A stretch of 64,000 nt of DNA from DTLC01 sp964555645 (GTDB lineage: Bacteria > Verrucomicrobiota > Verrucomicrobiia > Limisphaerales > DTLC01), in assembly GCA_964555645.1 (NCBI GenBank), contig CAZKTA010000014.1, forward strand, positions 18,120 to 82,119, given 5' to 3'. Position 1 is the stretch's first letter. Every line of letters starts with the position of its first letter. The position numbers were made by a program, and so were the translations under genes. The notes beneath the pieces are model-generated. The model saw nothing but the letters and a program-made list of their open reading frames with translations. It ran no database searches and was not told the origin of the DNA. This document shows, piece by piece, positions 1-9,500 of the stretch.

Positions 1-396
1 ATCTAAAAGTGCTGTGTACCACGCCAATAATTCCCGTGCGTCAACAGGGAAGTACACCGGCGGCGGTGCGACTACAACATCTGCGCCGGCACGAAAATAC
101 TCGTTCGCTGCTGCAATCGCGTCGGCCAGGCTTGTATCTGCTATGCCAGCGTAAACAAGCGCTCTACCCTGAACTTGATTTGCAGTGTGCTGGACGAGTC
201 GTACCCGCCACGACCGCGGGATGGACGGCCCTTCGCCTGTGGTGCCCATGACAAAAACCCCCTCGACATTTGCCTTCAATTGAATTTCGAGAAGTCGGTC
301 CAGCGCAGTTTCATCCAGTTCGCCTGTGCTTGTCACCGGCGTTACAATGGGTGTAACCGTGCCGCGTAGTTTCTTTTTGTCAGCTTTGGTTTTCAT
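1..396 (-). CDS. DapA/NanA-family class I aldolase or lyase, partial (C-terminus beyond left edge)
   Basis: Reading the minus strand from the ATG at 394-396 gives an open frame of 132 codons that runs off the window. The N-terminus has a TPIVTP strand followed at residues 51-55 by GTTGE, the pyruvate-binding signature of the dihydrodipicolinate synthase/N-acetylneuraminate lyase family, then a Y-A-G-I strand and an APPPVYF segment typical of the third barrel strand. The Schiff-base lysine and catalytic tyrosine lie beyond the edge, so substrate cannot be judged. The start follows the stop codon of the iron alcohol dehydrogenase by one base, so it is the last visible gene of the minus-strand catabolic operon. 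A 2-keto-3-deoxy-sugar-acid aldolase role would fit the context, but that is inference. Confidence 0.85.
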   Translation of the reverse strand, partial: MKTKADKKKLRGTVTPIVTPVTSTGELDETALDRLLEIQLKANVEGVFVMGTTGEGPSIPRSWRVRLVQHTANQVQGRALVYAGIADTSLADAIAAANEYFRAGADVVVAPPPVYFPVDARELLAWYTALLD

Positions 397-397
397 T

Positions 398-1543
398 TCA
401 CCATGCCTCGCTGTAGATTCGAATTGCGTCCGCTTCAGTTAAAGGTCGCAAGTTGTTTTTCAATAGGCGCGTCACTTGCATTGCGGCTTGTGCAAGTGCC
501 GGAATTGCATCTTGCTCAAGCCCAAGCGCGCTCAGCCGGCACGGCAAACCACTTGCCTCAAGCAACCTGGCAAGCAGTGCAATGCCGCGTTCAGCCGTTG
601 TTGTAGCGTTTGGTCCAAGTTCTGCACCAAGTGCAAGCGCAATCTCTGCATATCGTTCAGGCGCAGCGGGGAGATTGAACCGCAGCACATGCACCAGCAA
701 AACTGCATTTGCGACGCCGTGCGCTATGCGGAACCGTCCCCCCAAAGGATAAGCCAGAGCGTGTACTGCGCCGGTGCCAACCGGTCCCAGGCATAATCCC
801 CCATACAAGCTGCCTAACGCAAGCGCAGTTCGGGCGTCAAGGTCGGTTCCGTGCCGGACCGCTTTTAGTAGGTTAGCTGCGATCAATCGAATGCCCTGCA
901 ACGCATACAAGTCGGTCGTGGGATGTGCGTTCTTGTTTGCATAAGCTTCAATGCAATGGATGAGCGCATCGAATCCAGTAGCAGCAGTGACCCCTGGCGG
1001 CACCGACACAGTCAAAACCGGATCAATCACAGCCGCGTCAGGGACCAAATGTGGACTGACAACCCCTTTTTTGGCTTGGTGGTTCTCGTCCAATAAAATT
1101 GCATTTGGCGACACCTCGCTGCCCGTGCCCGCTGTTGTGGGCATACACACCACAAATAACGCGCGGCCTTCAAGCTGGTCTATTCCGAACACATCATGAA
1201 TGTTCTGTTTGCCATTCGCCAAAGCTGCAACAAGCTTCGCTACATCAAGTGCGCTGCCGCCCCCAATGCCGACCACAGCTTCGGCCTTGGTAGCCCGCGC
1301 GGCCTCGAGCACTGAATTGAAGGTGTTAAAGGTCGGCTCAGAATCAACCGGTGGCGCATGCACAATCGCAAGGCCGGCCCGAGTGAAATCCTCCAGAAGA
1401 GGCTGGATTGTCTGCAGCACTGGCGTGCTGCTCACCAGCAAAATGCGTCTGCACTGCCGGCGCACAAGAATGTTGGTCGCCAGGCCGGCTGATCCGTTGC
1501 CAAACGCAATTACGGGCGGTTGCCGCAGCACAATTGCATGCAT
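398..1543 (-). CDS. Iron-containing alcohol dehydrogenase (FucO-like group III)
   Basis: The 381-residue protein has the family's usual length. It shows the nucleotide-binding GGGSALD motif near residue 94, the TTAGTGSEV motif near 136, and metal ligands in the same spacing as FucO: Asp192 and His196 in FDALIHCIE, then His261 and His275. Members reduce small aldehydes or oxidise alcohols with NAD(P)H; FucO reduces lactaldehyde to propanediol during rhamnose/fucose catabolism. A RhaT-type permease gene upstream makes that role attractive, but substrate is not readable from sequence and lactate, hydroxy-acid or maleylacetate reductases have the same fold. It sits 10 bp after the symporter gene and 1 bp before the DapA-family gene in one transcription unit. 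Cytoplasmic. Confidence 0.9.
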   Translation of the reverse strand: MHAIVLRQPPVIAFGNGSAGLATNILVRRQCRRILLVSSTPVLQTIQPLLEDFTRAGLAIVHAPPVDSEPTFNTFNSVLEAARATKAEAVVGIGGGSALDVAKLVAALANGKQNIHDVFGIDQLEGRALFVVCMPTTAGTGSEVSPNAILLDENHQAKKGVVSPHLVPDAAVIDPVLTVSVPPGVTAATGFDALIHCIEAYANKNAHPTTDLYALQGIRLIAANLLKAVRHGTDLDARTALALGSLYGGLCLGPVGTGAVHALAYPLGGRFRIAHGVANAVLLVHVLRFNLPAAPERYAEIALALGAELGPNATTTAERGIALLARLLEASGLPCRLSALGLEQDAIPALAQAAMQVTRLLKNNLRPLTEADAIRIYSEAW

Positions 1544-1553
1544 ACTTCACAGG

Positions 1554-3119
1554 TCAAGGTTTATCATGAGCAGCCAGGCCATGTGGCGTGCCTGTTCGGC
1601 GTTTTGCCAGCCAACCCCACAGTGTCCAGTCTGTTCGTCCGCCGGGCGGGAAGAACCAACTAGCTGCATACCCGACTACAAACACAACTACGTGTCCAAT
1701 AACGCCAATCATCACCCCCGCCCATGGGAAGTTGTACCCGCCGAGGTCAATCACCTTGGTTTTGCCACTAGTGAGCGTTGCCCAAGCCGTGAAGACAAGA
1801 TTTGCTATGATGCCGATCCAGACCCCCTGTTTGTTCGCACGGCGGCTTAGGAACGCCAACAGGAAAATGCCTGCAAGGCCGGCCGATATAATCGAAGAAA
1901 CCGCATAATAGAGCGATAGCACGCGCTCGCTTTTCCATGCGATAAGCATTGCAATGCCAACGGACAGCAAGCCGGAGACGGCCACGATAATCTTGCCAAC
2001 AACGAGCCTGCGTCGGTCGGTCGAATCTGGGCGAAGTTTCCTGTAATAGTCCTCAACACCAACTGCAGACAGGCAATTTAGATCCGAAGAAAGCGTTGAC
2101 ATGCCAGCTGCAAAAAGCGCCGCAACAAACAAGCCGGTCAAACCAACCGGGATTTTGGTTCCCAAAAAATATGGAAAAACTTCTTCGGCCTTTCCCACAT
2201 GCGCAGGTAACGCCTCTCCTGATAAACGGAAATAAGCCCACAAAAGTGTCCCGATGAGCATGAACAGTGTCCAGACCGGCACGCACAACAGCGCACCAAG
2301 TGCCACACCTTTAAGTGCAGCGCTGTCTGTCTTTGCCACCAGATACCGCTGCACAATTGTCTGGTCGGCGCCGTACTTTTGCAGGTACCAGAAAAACCCG
2401 TAAAGCGACATCACCCAGAAACTGGTTTTATCTGCAAAATCGAGCCGGTTGGTGCCCAGGTTAAACTTTTTCGCTTCCCACGCCAGCTCGAACGCGGCTG
2501 CTGGTCCGCCGGGCATCAGATAAAAGAGAAATCCGAGCACAACCAACATGCCAAGCCACATGACGAACCCTTGGATTACATCCGTCCAAATCACAGCCTC
2601 AAGCCCACCAATGAGCGTGTAGAACATCGTCACGAGTCCAACCAGCAAAATCCACCAGTACACACTGCCGCCTGTCATGCTGCTGCCAGTCAACGCAAGT
2701 GAATAAAGCACAAAACCCATCTTCGAGAAATGCCCTGCCGTAAACGCAAGTCCAGTGTAGGCTCTAGCGCCGTACCCGAACCGATGACCGAAGTATTCAT
2801 ATGCACTCACGCCGACTGCGTGCCTGAAAAACGGGATGATCACCAACCCAACCAGGGCCAACACTCCAAGCACCATAAACCCTGGCACAAGCTCCGCCCA
2901 GTTGCCGGCATAGGCCGAGCCAGGGTAGGCAATGAATGTAATGCTGCTTATAAGCGTGGCGAACACTGATATTCCCATTGCCCAGTGCGGAACAGAGCGG
3001 CGTGCGACAAAATAACTTTCGGTGGAAGTTTGCCGACGCGAACAACGCAAACCAATGTAGGCAACCGCGCCCATGTAAAGTGCGATTACAGCCAAATCAA
3101 GCCAGCGAACAAATCCCAT
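1554..3119 (-). CDS. Sodium:solute symporter (SSS family)
   Basis: A 521-residue polytopic membrane protein with roughly 13-14 hydrophobic spans. Family features include the RQTSTESYFVARRS segment after the first helix, the conserved GGLEAVIWTDVIQ segment near residues 171-183, and STLSSDLNCLSAVGVEDYY, typical of the sugar/vectorial branch of sodium/glucose-type cotransporters. It should import an organic solute with Na+ across the inner membrane. It lies between a RhaT-like permease and the alcohol dehydrogenase, so a sugar or sugar acid used by this operon is the likely cargo (inference). The ATG at 3119 leaves a normal short N-terminus before the first helix. A 107-bp spacer separates it from the permease gene. 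Confidence 0.92.
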   Translation of the reverse strand: MGFVRWLDLAVIALYMGAVAYIGLRCSRRQTSTESYFVARRSVPHWAMGISVFATLISSITFIAYPGSAYAGNWAELVPGFMVLGVLALVGLVIIPFFRHAVGVSAYEYFGHRFGYGARAYTGLAFTAGHFSKMGFVLYSLALTGSSMTGGSVYWWILLVGLVTMFYTLIGGLEAVIWTDVIQGFVMWLGMLVVLGFLFYLMPGGPAAAFELAWEAKKFNLGTNRLDFADKTSFWVMSLYGFFWYLQKYGADQTIVQRYLVAKTDSAALKGVALGALLCVPVWTLFMLIGTLLWAYFRLSGEALPAHVGKAEEVFPYFLGTKIPVGLTGLFVAALFAAGMSTLSSDLNCLSAVGVEDYYRKLRPDSTDRRRLVVGKIIVAVSGLLSVGIAMLIAWKSERVLSLYYAVSSIISAGLAGIFLLAFLSRRANKQGVWIGIIANLVFTAWATLTSGKTKVIDLGGYNFPWAGVMIGVIGHVVVFVVGYAASWFFPPGGRTDWTLWGWLAKRRTGTPHGLAAHDKP

Positions 3120-3226
3120 ACACGTTTAACGGTCTTTTGGGTGTGCAGCTCGGTGCGTGGTTGTTCCGACCGACCCGAAGCGAATTGAGAAACCTGACAC
3201 GCCGCGAGTATATTTGAGCCAAAAGT

Positions 3227-4339
3227 TCATTTCGTTTGCCCAATGTAGTTTCCGTAATCGAGCAGCAGTTTACCAGCAATTAACAGTGTTACCGCCCACG
3301 CCAATGTCAGTTTTGTGCTGCGTCTGCAACCATTCCATTCCTTGAGCACTACCCCAACCAGTGTTCCAAGCAGAATCGAAAGGATCATGTGAATTGCCCA
3401 ACATGCTTGTTCGAATCCTTCGACTTTCATGATAAAAAAATGGCCAAACCCATAAAAGAAAAACTGGCCGTACCATAGGCAACCGGTCAGGATCGCCATT
3501 GCCCAGTTAACCGGCAGATGGCCTGGGTTCACCCCTTTTGGTAGGCTGACTATCTCGCCAAATGTTTTGCGCCGGTAATGCAAGTACACACAGTAAATTG
3601 CAGTGGTCAAAAATGCGCCTGTGTTCGAGAACGGATAGATCGCATTGTTACGAAACGATGTTGCGTCAACACCCAAAATTGTGTGGCCTAAAGCAGCACT
3701 CTCGGCAAGCTTGGCAATTGGCGCGCCTTCAGTTAGTGCCATTCCGTAAACGCCCGAAAGTACACCGGCCAACAAACACAAAGTCAACCCTATTACTGCG
3801 TTGCTCCTGCCAGGGGTGACGGCTGCCGGGTTTAGGTCGCGTTCTTTCCAACGGCCTGCCAAACCACAGAAGGCAATCCCAACAATGCCAATGCCAATAC
3901 CGAGCAACACCCAGCCCGACCCTGTTTTGTTCCAAAAGGCTTGGATATTTGCGGCATAATTCGTTAGACTGGTGTCGCCTTTGACAATCGCGTATGCCGT
4001 TCCCACCAAGGTTGAAACGCCAATTGCAGTTGCATACGTGATCGAGAAACCGACGTACCGAATCGCCAACCCGAAAGCGGTGCCGCCGATGCCGTAGGCC
4101 GCCCCCAGCAGGAAAGTGCGCAGTATTGCGTCACGCGGCGCCTCCTGCACAACCGACCAGAAAGTGGGTACGGTCATGAACGCGCCAATCAGCGGCAGTA
4201 ACAGCCAGCAAAATGATGCCTGTGTGAGCCAGTACGTTTGCCACGACCACCCCTTAAGTTTCCGTTGCGGCACGTAACACACCGATGCCGACGCTGCCCC
4301 GATTGCGTGGAACAATATGCTCGCAAGTAGTGGATGCAT
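3227..4339 (-). CDS. RhaT-like L-rhamnose/proton symporter family permease
   Basis: An approximately 370-residue membrane protein with about ten helices. It shares the RhaT pattern along its length: FHAIGAASAS near the N-terminus, KGWSWQTYW, GAAYGIGGTAFGLAIRYVG, GCLWYGQFFFYGFGH and a C-terminal GVVLKEW segment, each with a close counterpart in Escherichia coli RhaT. The ATG at 4337-4339 was chosen over the upstream one at 4426 because RhaT begins just before its first helix; the extra 29 residues look non-coding. Expected role is import of L-rhamnose or a related 6-deoxysugar. A rhamnose-type aldolase and SrlD-like gene lie more than 20 kb away in a second minus-strand cluster. Substrate specificity is inferred from family only. 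Confidence 0.88.
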   Translation of the reverse strand: MHPLLASILFHAIGAASASVCYVPQRKLKGWSWQTYWLTQASFCWLLLPLIGAFMTVPTFWSVVQEAPRDAILRTFLLGAAYGIGGTAFGLAIRYVGFSITYATAIGVSTLVGTAYAIVKGDTSLTNYAANIQAFWNKTGSGWVLLGIGIGIVGIAFCGLAGRWKERDLNPAAVTPGRSNAVIGLTLCLLAGVLSGVYGMALTEGAPIAKLAESAALGHTILGVDATSFRNNAIYPFSNTGAFLTTAIYCVYLHYRRKTFGEIVSLPKGVNPGHLPVNWAMAILTGCLWYGQFFFYGFGHFFIMKVEGFEQACWAIHMILSILLGTLVGVVLKEWNGCRRSTKLTLAWAVTLLIAGKLLLDYGNYIGQTK

Positions 4340-4869
4340 AAGATTCAACAAACTCCAAATCCGAAGCACAAAATCCGAAACAAGTCGCAACTCCGACATT
4401 CGAACTTGCCATGCCAGTTGCAGCAAATCGTATCAAACGCCGTACGTGTGTCGTCTCGGTCTGGCCAAAAAAAACAAGTTTGAGGGGAGAACGCGCGGGG
4501 CCTGGGTTCAGTTTTGGGCGGCGCCCCAAATACTCCAGTCCGCAGACACCAGCTTTGGTTCACACTTTTCCCACATTCCGATCGGGCACAGAAAAGGAGC
4601 TTTTGGCTGCGACCAGCTGGCCGGCGGTCAATTTGGCACACACCAAGGCTACAGCCTATCAGGTTTGTCAGGTCAAATGGCGGTGGTTTGGGATTTGAAG
4701 TGGGGTTTTGCACACCCGACTGCACCGCGATATAAATCATCTGCTGAGCGACTATTTTCCGGCGTATTGCCGCGTATATCAGCAACAGCTCACAAGTTGT
4801 TTCTCGTAGATTTTGTTTAGTTTTTCGCATTGGCGGTCGTTTCGAATTTCGTACTGCGAATTTTTGATT
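4340..4869. other. Intergenic region between the URO-D-like and RhaT-like genes
   Basis: About 530 bp without a convincing gene. Open frames on both strands are rich in Cys, Trp and Pro and resemble no family. At the permease side there are two copies of AAATCCGAA (4357-4365 and 4371-4379). At the other side (about 4847-4868) is an AT-rich stretch with TTCGAATTT and GCGAATTTT words. These look like short dispersed intergenic repeats rather than a gene. A promoter for the downstream minus-strand genes may lie here but I could not place one securely. Confidence 0.5.
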
Positions 4870-6066
4870 TCACATGGGCAGGTCGAATTCGCCCAGCCGG
4901 AGTGGGTACTGCCCAACCTCGCGAACAAGGTTGACTATGTAATCGTAAGTGCGGCCGGACACGCCTGCTGTTACGGAGTGGTCAGACATGAAGACGTACC
5001 CGCCTGCCTTGGCAGCGTTGAGCTTACGCAACACCTCGCGTCTGATGCACTCGAGGTCGTTTGTTTCCCAGACTGTAATGTCGCTGTTCCCACAAAAAGC
5101 GAGCCGATGACCGTATTGCTTGCGCAGTTCGACTACATCCAACCCGGCCTTAGCCTCCAGTGGATTAAGCCCTTCAATCCCGATTTCAATGAAATCGTCA
5201 ATAATGGCGCCTACGTTCCCGCAACCATGGTAGATAACCGGCAACCCTGCCGCATGCGCGGCTTCTGTCATTTTGGCCACCCACGGCTTGAAATATTTGC
5301 GCCAGTACGCTGGCGACACGAAAGTAGCTTTCTTGTAAGCCACGTCGCCCCAAATGACGAACCCGTCGAGCCAACCGCGCCCGGCTTCAATCTCTGCCTT
5401 GGCCATTTCAAGATAAAACGTGCCGAACCGGTTTATTACCGCGCCCATCCGCTCGGGGTATTCTCCGATCCAAAGCATTGCGTTTTGCTGGCCAATTAAC
5501 CGGGTCAGACATTCGCTCACCTCGATCATGCTGCCAAACACAGGGAATTCCGGCCACAACGATTTGACGGTTTCAATCCACGGGGGTGAGTTGCGCTCGA
5601 ACCCGTCGCCAACGCCTGCGATTTGGTTATCGCCGCCGGCGAAAAACCTGCGGCAGTCACGCGGGTCGTCGAATTCTATGCGTTCGAGCTGCTCGATGCT
5701 TTTGATTTCCCAATCAACCATCTCCGGCATTGGGAACTCGAACCGTTTGCGCAGCGTCGCGCCAAAGCCGGTCCGCACCACAACTTCATCAGATGTCTCC
5801 TTTAATGTCACGAAAGGTCGGATCCACGGGTCCATGTTTGGCAGTGTGACAACAAAATCCAAATCGTAGTGTTTGTACGGGTCTGCGTCGGGCGCCAGCC
5901 CTAGCTCGGCCCGCCAACGCCGGATGAAACTGCCCCAGAAAAAGTCGCTGATCGGCACACGGTCCGGCTCACGATGCCGCAGTGTCTCGTTGATACGTTT
6001 GAGTTTCCCTAGTGCTTTCGGCGGCCGGGTTTGACCTGTGCCGACTCTGTCGGTGTTATGCGTCAT
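4870..6066 (-). CDS. Uroporphyrinogen decarboxylase-like protein (URO-D/MtaA superfamily)
   Basis: A 398-residue soluble protein with the URO-D barrel pattern: the N-terminal HREPDRVPIS segment (residues 31-40), a D-P-W region, and the metal-site arrangement His280-x-Cys282 in YHGCGN with a later Cys325 in FCGNSD. This HxC...C set is seen in the methyltransferase branch (MtaA, MtbA, CmuA), where zinc activates a thiol that accepts a methyl group from a corrinoid protein; true HemE lacks it. It is therefore unlikely to be a heme-biosynthesis enzyme. No corrinoid protein gene is visible beside it. Neighbours are transporters and an alcohol dehydrogenase, so it may act on a product of that substrate. 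It is the first visible gene of the minus-strand run; the exact function is unknown. Confidence 0.85.
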   Translation of the reverse strand: MTHNTDRVGTGQTRPPKALGKLKRINETLRHREPDRVPISDFFWGSFIRRWRAELGLAPDADPYKHYDLDFVVTLPNMDPWIRPFVTLKETSDEVVVRTGFGATLRKRFEFPMPEMVDWEIKSIEQLERIEFDDPRDCRRFFAGGDNQIAGVGDGFERNSPPWIETVKSLWPEFPVFGSMIEVSECLTRLIGQQNAMLWIGEYPERMGAVINRFGTFYLEMAKAEIEAGRGWLDGFVIWGDVAYKKATFVSPAYWRKYFKPWVAKMTEAAHAAGLPVIYHGCGNVGAIIDDFIEIGIEGLNPLEAKAGLDVVELRKQYGHRLAFCGNSDITVWETNDLECIRREVLRKLNAAKAGGYVFMSDHSVTAGVSGRTYDYIVNLVREVGQYPLRLGEFDLPM

Positions 6067-6544
6067 TTGGATACGTCAACGCTTCGTTTGGTGCAATTCG
6101 ACCCTGACGGCAGCACCAAACCGTTTTGGAATTTTTAACCGGGCAAAGGCGAGCTGACCAGCACAGATTTATTCAGAGCGGCTTTTGCTCATCCCTAGGC
6201 GCAGACCCAAGCCTAGATGCAGGTTGCGCTGCAAACGGTCTCAGTTGAATGATTTGAATCTAAGACAAAAATGCTGTGTGCTGCCATTCCCAGCTTAAAC
6301 CCAGTTTACCTATTGAAGGCGCAAACAGTGCAGGTGCATTTGAGACATGCATTTGTGGATTTCAGGTATTGGCGCGGTCCCCAAAGCCTACTATAAAAGG
6401 TATCGTAGCAATTGGCGTGGTTTTTCGCCGTTAGTGAGAGTTTAATAACTAAGCGCGTCTGGTACTCAGAGGGCACGGAGTGTGCCAGTGTGTTTATGGA
6501 CCAAACCGCGAAAAAACGTCAACCGCAACCGAATTAGTTTGTCC
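6067..6544. other. Divergent intergenic region upstream of the giant secreted protein
   Basis: About 480 bp between the minus-strand URO-D-like gene and the plus-strand secreted protein. It must hold promoters for both directions. One plus-strand promoter candidate (6369-6397) is listed separately. I see no RNA gene or large repeat. Confidence 0.6.
6369..6397 (+). promoter_or_regulatory. Candidate sigma-70-type promoter
   Basis: TTGGCG (6369-6374) and TATAAA (6392-6397) are separated by exactly 17 bp. Matches to consensus are four of six and five of six. It would start transcription about 140 bp before the ATG at 6545. Found by eye only. Confidence 0.35.
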
Positions 6545-9500
6545 ATGAAAATCAACCCTGTTCCAAAGACAGTTGCAGCAGCAGTTGCAGTATTTGGGTT
6601 TATACTATCGGCGGGTGCAGACAGTTATTTGAACACGTTCGATACGCCGTTCAATTATGTCGCCAATGGCATAATAGGCGATTCGTTCTGGGACGGTGTC
6701 TATCTGCGGTTCGGAGACGTACCCGGCGCAAACGCTGGCGGGTACGGCAATGGGAGCACGCTGCAGGCGGACACAACTTTTTATCCGGGCTACCTGAATT
6801 TGCGATCAGTAGGGGGTGACTGGTCAGGGGCAGGAAATGACGGGTTTTTCATCTATAAGGTTGTGTCGGGCGACTTTGACGTTTCGGTCGAGAATCATCC
6901 CTATGACCTTTCGGGCGGTCTGGCTTTCGACAATCGCGCGTACCACTTCGCAGGCCTGATGATCCGCGCATATCACACCAACAACTCCGGCGCGCCCTAC
7001 AGCACAACATTGCCCACCGATGCCGAAAATTTCGTTTTGCTATGGCGGTTCAACGAATTCAACATCGATACTCAGATTCGAATCTCCACTAACGGTGCGA
7101 ATCTCGAATACACGGTTACGAGTGGAATGGATACAAACACCGTTCGCTTTTACCGGATCGTGCGGCAAAACGAGACCAACTTCATGTTTTACGTCAAAAC
7201 CAATGCCACCGATGAGTGGTACCAAATCATGGGTGCGCCTACCGTAAACGGTGTTTATAGGCGGCCTGATTGGGCAGGTGTGACTTTGCAGGTCGGAATT
7301 GCGCAGGCGCCATTTGCAACTGCACCGCGTGATGCCGTATTTGACAATTTTGCAATCAGCGGTCCGAATGTGGTCGTCCCGAGCACATTGCCGCCTGCGC
7401 CATCGAACGTGCAGGTCACAGATGTAAACAGCAACTCGGTCAGGATTACATGGACCAGTAACGGTGGTGACGGTAGCTTGGTTGTAATCCGGGAGAACGG
7501 ACCGCTAATAGCCAATCCCGTCCAAGGGGTGACATACACTGGTAACCAAGATTTCCGAGCAGCTCCTGGACTTAGCGCAGCGAACTCACGCATTGTGTAT
7601 GTTGGTTCGGGCACCGACATTGTTGTGACAGGCTTGGGCGGTAGCAATAATACATACAACGCTGCGGTTTATTCGTACGTGAACACCCCCTCAGGGCCGG
7701 TTTACAACACGGCAAATCCTGCCACTGCCACCTTCATCGGTCCGGGCCGCGTAGCAAGTGTTAGCTTCACGCTTACCCCAACCCAAGTGCCGCGCGGTGG
7801 AGTCGCAATACCAACGGTGATTGCAACCTACAATAGCGGCGATTCATACGATGTGTCGGGTGACCCGGCAAGTGTATGGGAGTCGAGCGATCCAGGTGTG
7901 ATCTTGCCGGGCTATGGCGTGTTAACGGCGCTTGGAACTGGCACAGCGCAAGTTGTCGTAACCTACGCCGGCATTCGCGGCACAAACACAGTGACTGTGG
8001 TCGAGCCGGCTTTCATGGACGAGTTCGACAAGCCGCACGACTATGTTGCGCAAGGTGTGGTTGGCTCGCTTTGGGATGGCGTGTATCTAAATGCTGGGGA
8101 TGTACCATTCCAAATAGCAGCCAACCTCGGTCCCCAGCCGGGCCGCACCACAAACGCAAATGCCAACATTTCCAGCAACGGCGTGTTAACAGTTACCTCT
8201 TGGCAGACTGGATGGGAAGGACACGAAAACGACGGGTTCTTCCTTTACAAGGTTGTTCCTGGCGATTTCCAAGCCATGGTGAACATCGCCGGTTTCCAGG
8301 TCGCGGCTTGGCAATTTGTCGGGTTGCAGGCCCGACTCTTTGGCACCGTTGCAGGCACAGACGGCCCCGGCGGCACTGCGGCATCACCACATAACTGGGG
8401 TCGGGAAAGTCATGTTAACCTGTGGCGGTTTGACCAGTTCGGCATTACCACATCGGCCAGGCGCATGCTTAACGGTGCCACAACGGTTGAGAACCATGTT
8501 GACGGCATGGCTGCGCCGTATCTGCTGCTTGTGCGGATCAACGGCACGAACTTCAATTACTTCAAGCGCATGAATCCGACTGATCCATGGCAGCCGAGCC
8601 CAGCCTCGGTGGCTGCGGTCCGGCTGCTTGCTCAAGCCACTCCGGGCAGGCCAATGCAAGTGGGTGTTGCCACTGCGACTTATGATTCCGGCACGGCGTG
8701 GCGCACAGCGTGGATCGACAGTTTCATGCTGCATGCCGATGGCCTCAACGTCGGTTCACCGCCAGCCGGTTCGCCAACCGGGTTTACAAACTGGATTAAC
8801 CTCCCAGCGGGCACCATGACCTTGCGCTGGACAAATGCGCCGGACAGCGTTGGCAGCATTGTGGTAATGCGTGCCGGTGGACCTGTGAATGCCTCGCCTG
8901 CACAGGGTGTCACCTACACGGCCAGCTCGCTGTTCGGCCAGGGATCAAATCTGGGTAGCAGCAACTACGTGGTTTATGTCGGCTCGGGAAATACCGTGAC
9001 AGTGAGCGGACTAACTCCAGGTGTGACCTACTACGCTGCTATTTTCTCCTACAGTACAAATGCATTAGGTCAACCTGTGTATAACAAGCAGACTACTGCA
9101 CCCATGCTAAGCGCGTTTGTAGGTGCATTGCAGGACATTGCTTTGAGGGTCTCAGGCCGAAATCAGATCCCGCTCGGAGGTGTCGGCATTGCGCGTGTGA
9201 CTGCCTTGTACGGGGGTGGTGCAACTGCAGATGTAACAAGCTCAGCGACGCTAGACTGTAACAACCCGAGCGTGATATTGATCACCAACAACAATCTCAA
9301 TGCAGTTGGGCTCGGCACAGCCATCGTCACCGCTGTGTACGGGAGTAAGACAAATTCGGTGTTGGTGACCGTGCGCAATCCCACGCATGTGGATAACTTC
9401 AACGTGTCGCATAATTACTTGCTCAGCGGCACAGCCGGTACAATTTGGGACGGCGTATATTTCGGTGCGCCGGCTAATCACCCTAACAATTCGATCCCGT

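Noticed and set aside
1200..1850. A 216-codon plus-strand frame
   Set aside because: Lies across the junction of the iron alcohol dehydrogenase and symporter genes on the other strand, which have strong family motifs.
3408..3426. A GTTCGAATCC word resembling a tRNA T-loop
   Set aside because: It lies within the RhaT-like coding region and no acceptor stem or anticodon arm can be folded around it.
4345..4830. A 161-codon minus-strand frame between the URO-D-like and RhaT-like genes
   Set aside because: Cys/Trp/Pro-rich composition and no recognisable domain or start context.
4870..6066. Assignment as HemE (heme biosynthesis)
   Set aside because: The HxC...C zinc-site pattern and the catabolic neighbourhood fit the methyltransferase-like branch, not true uroporphyrinogen decarboxylase.
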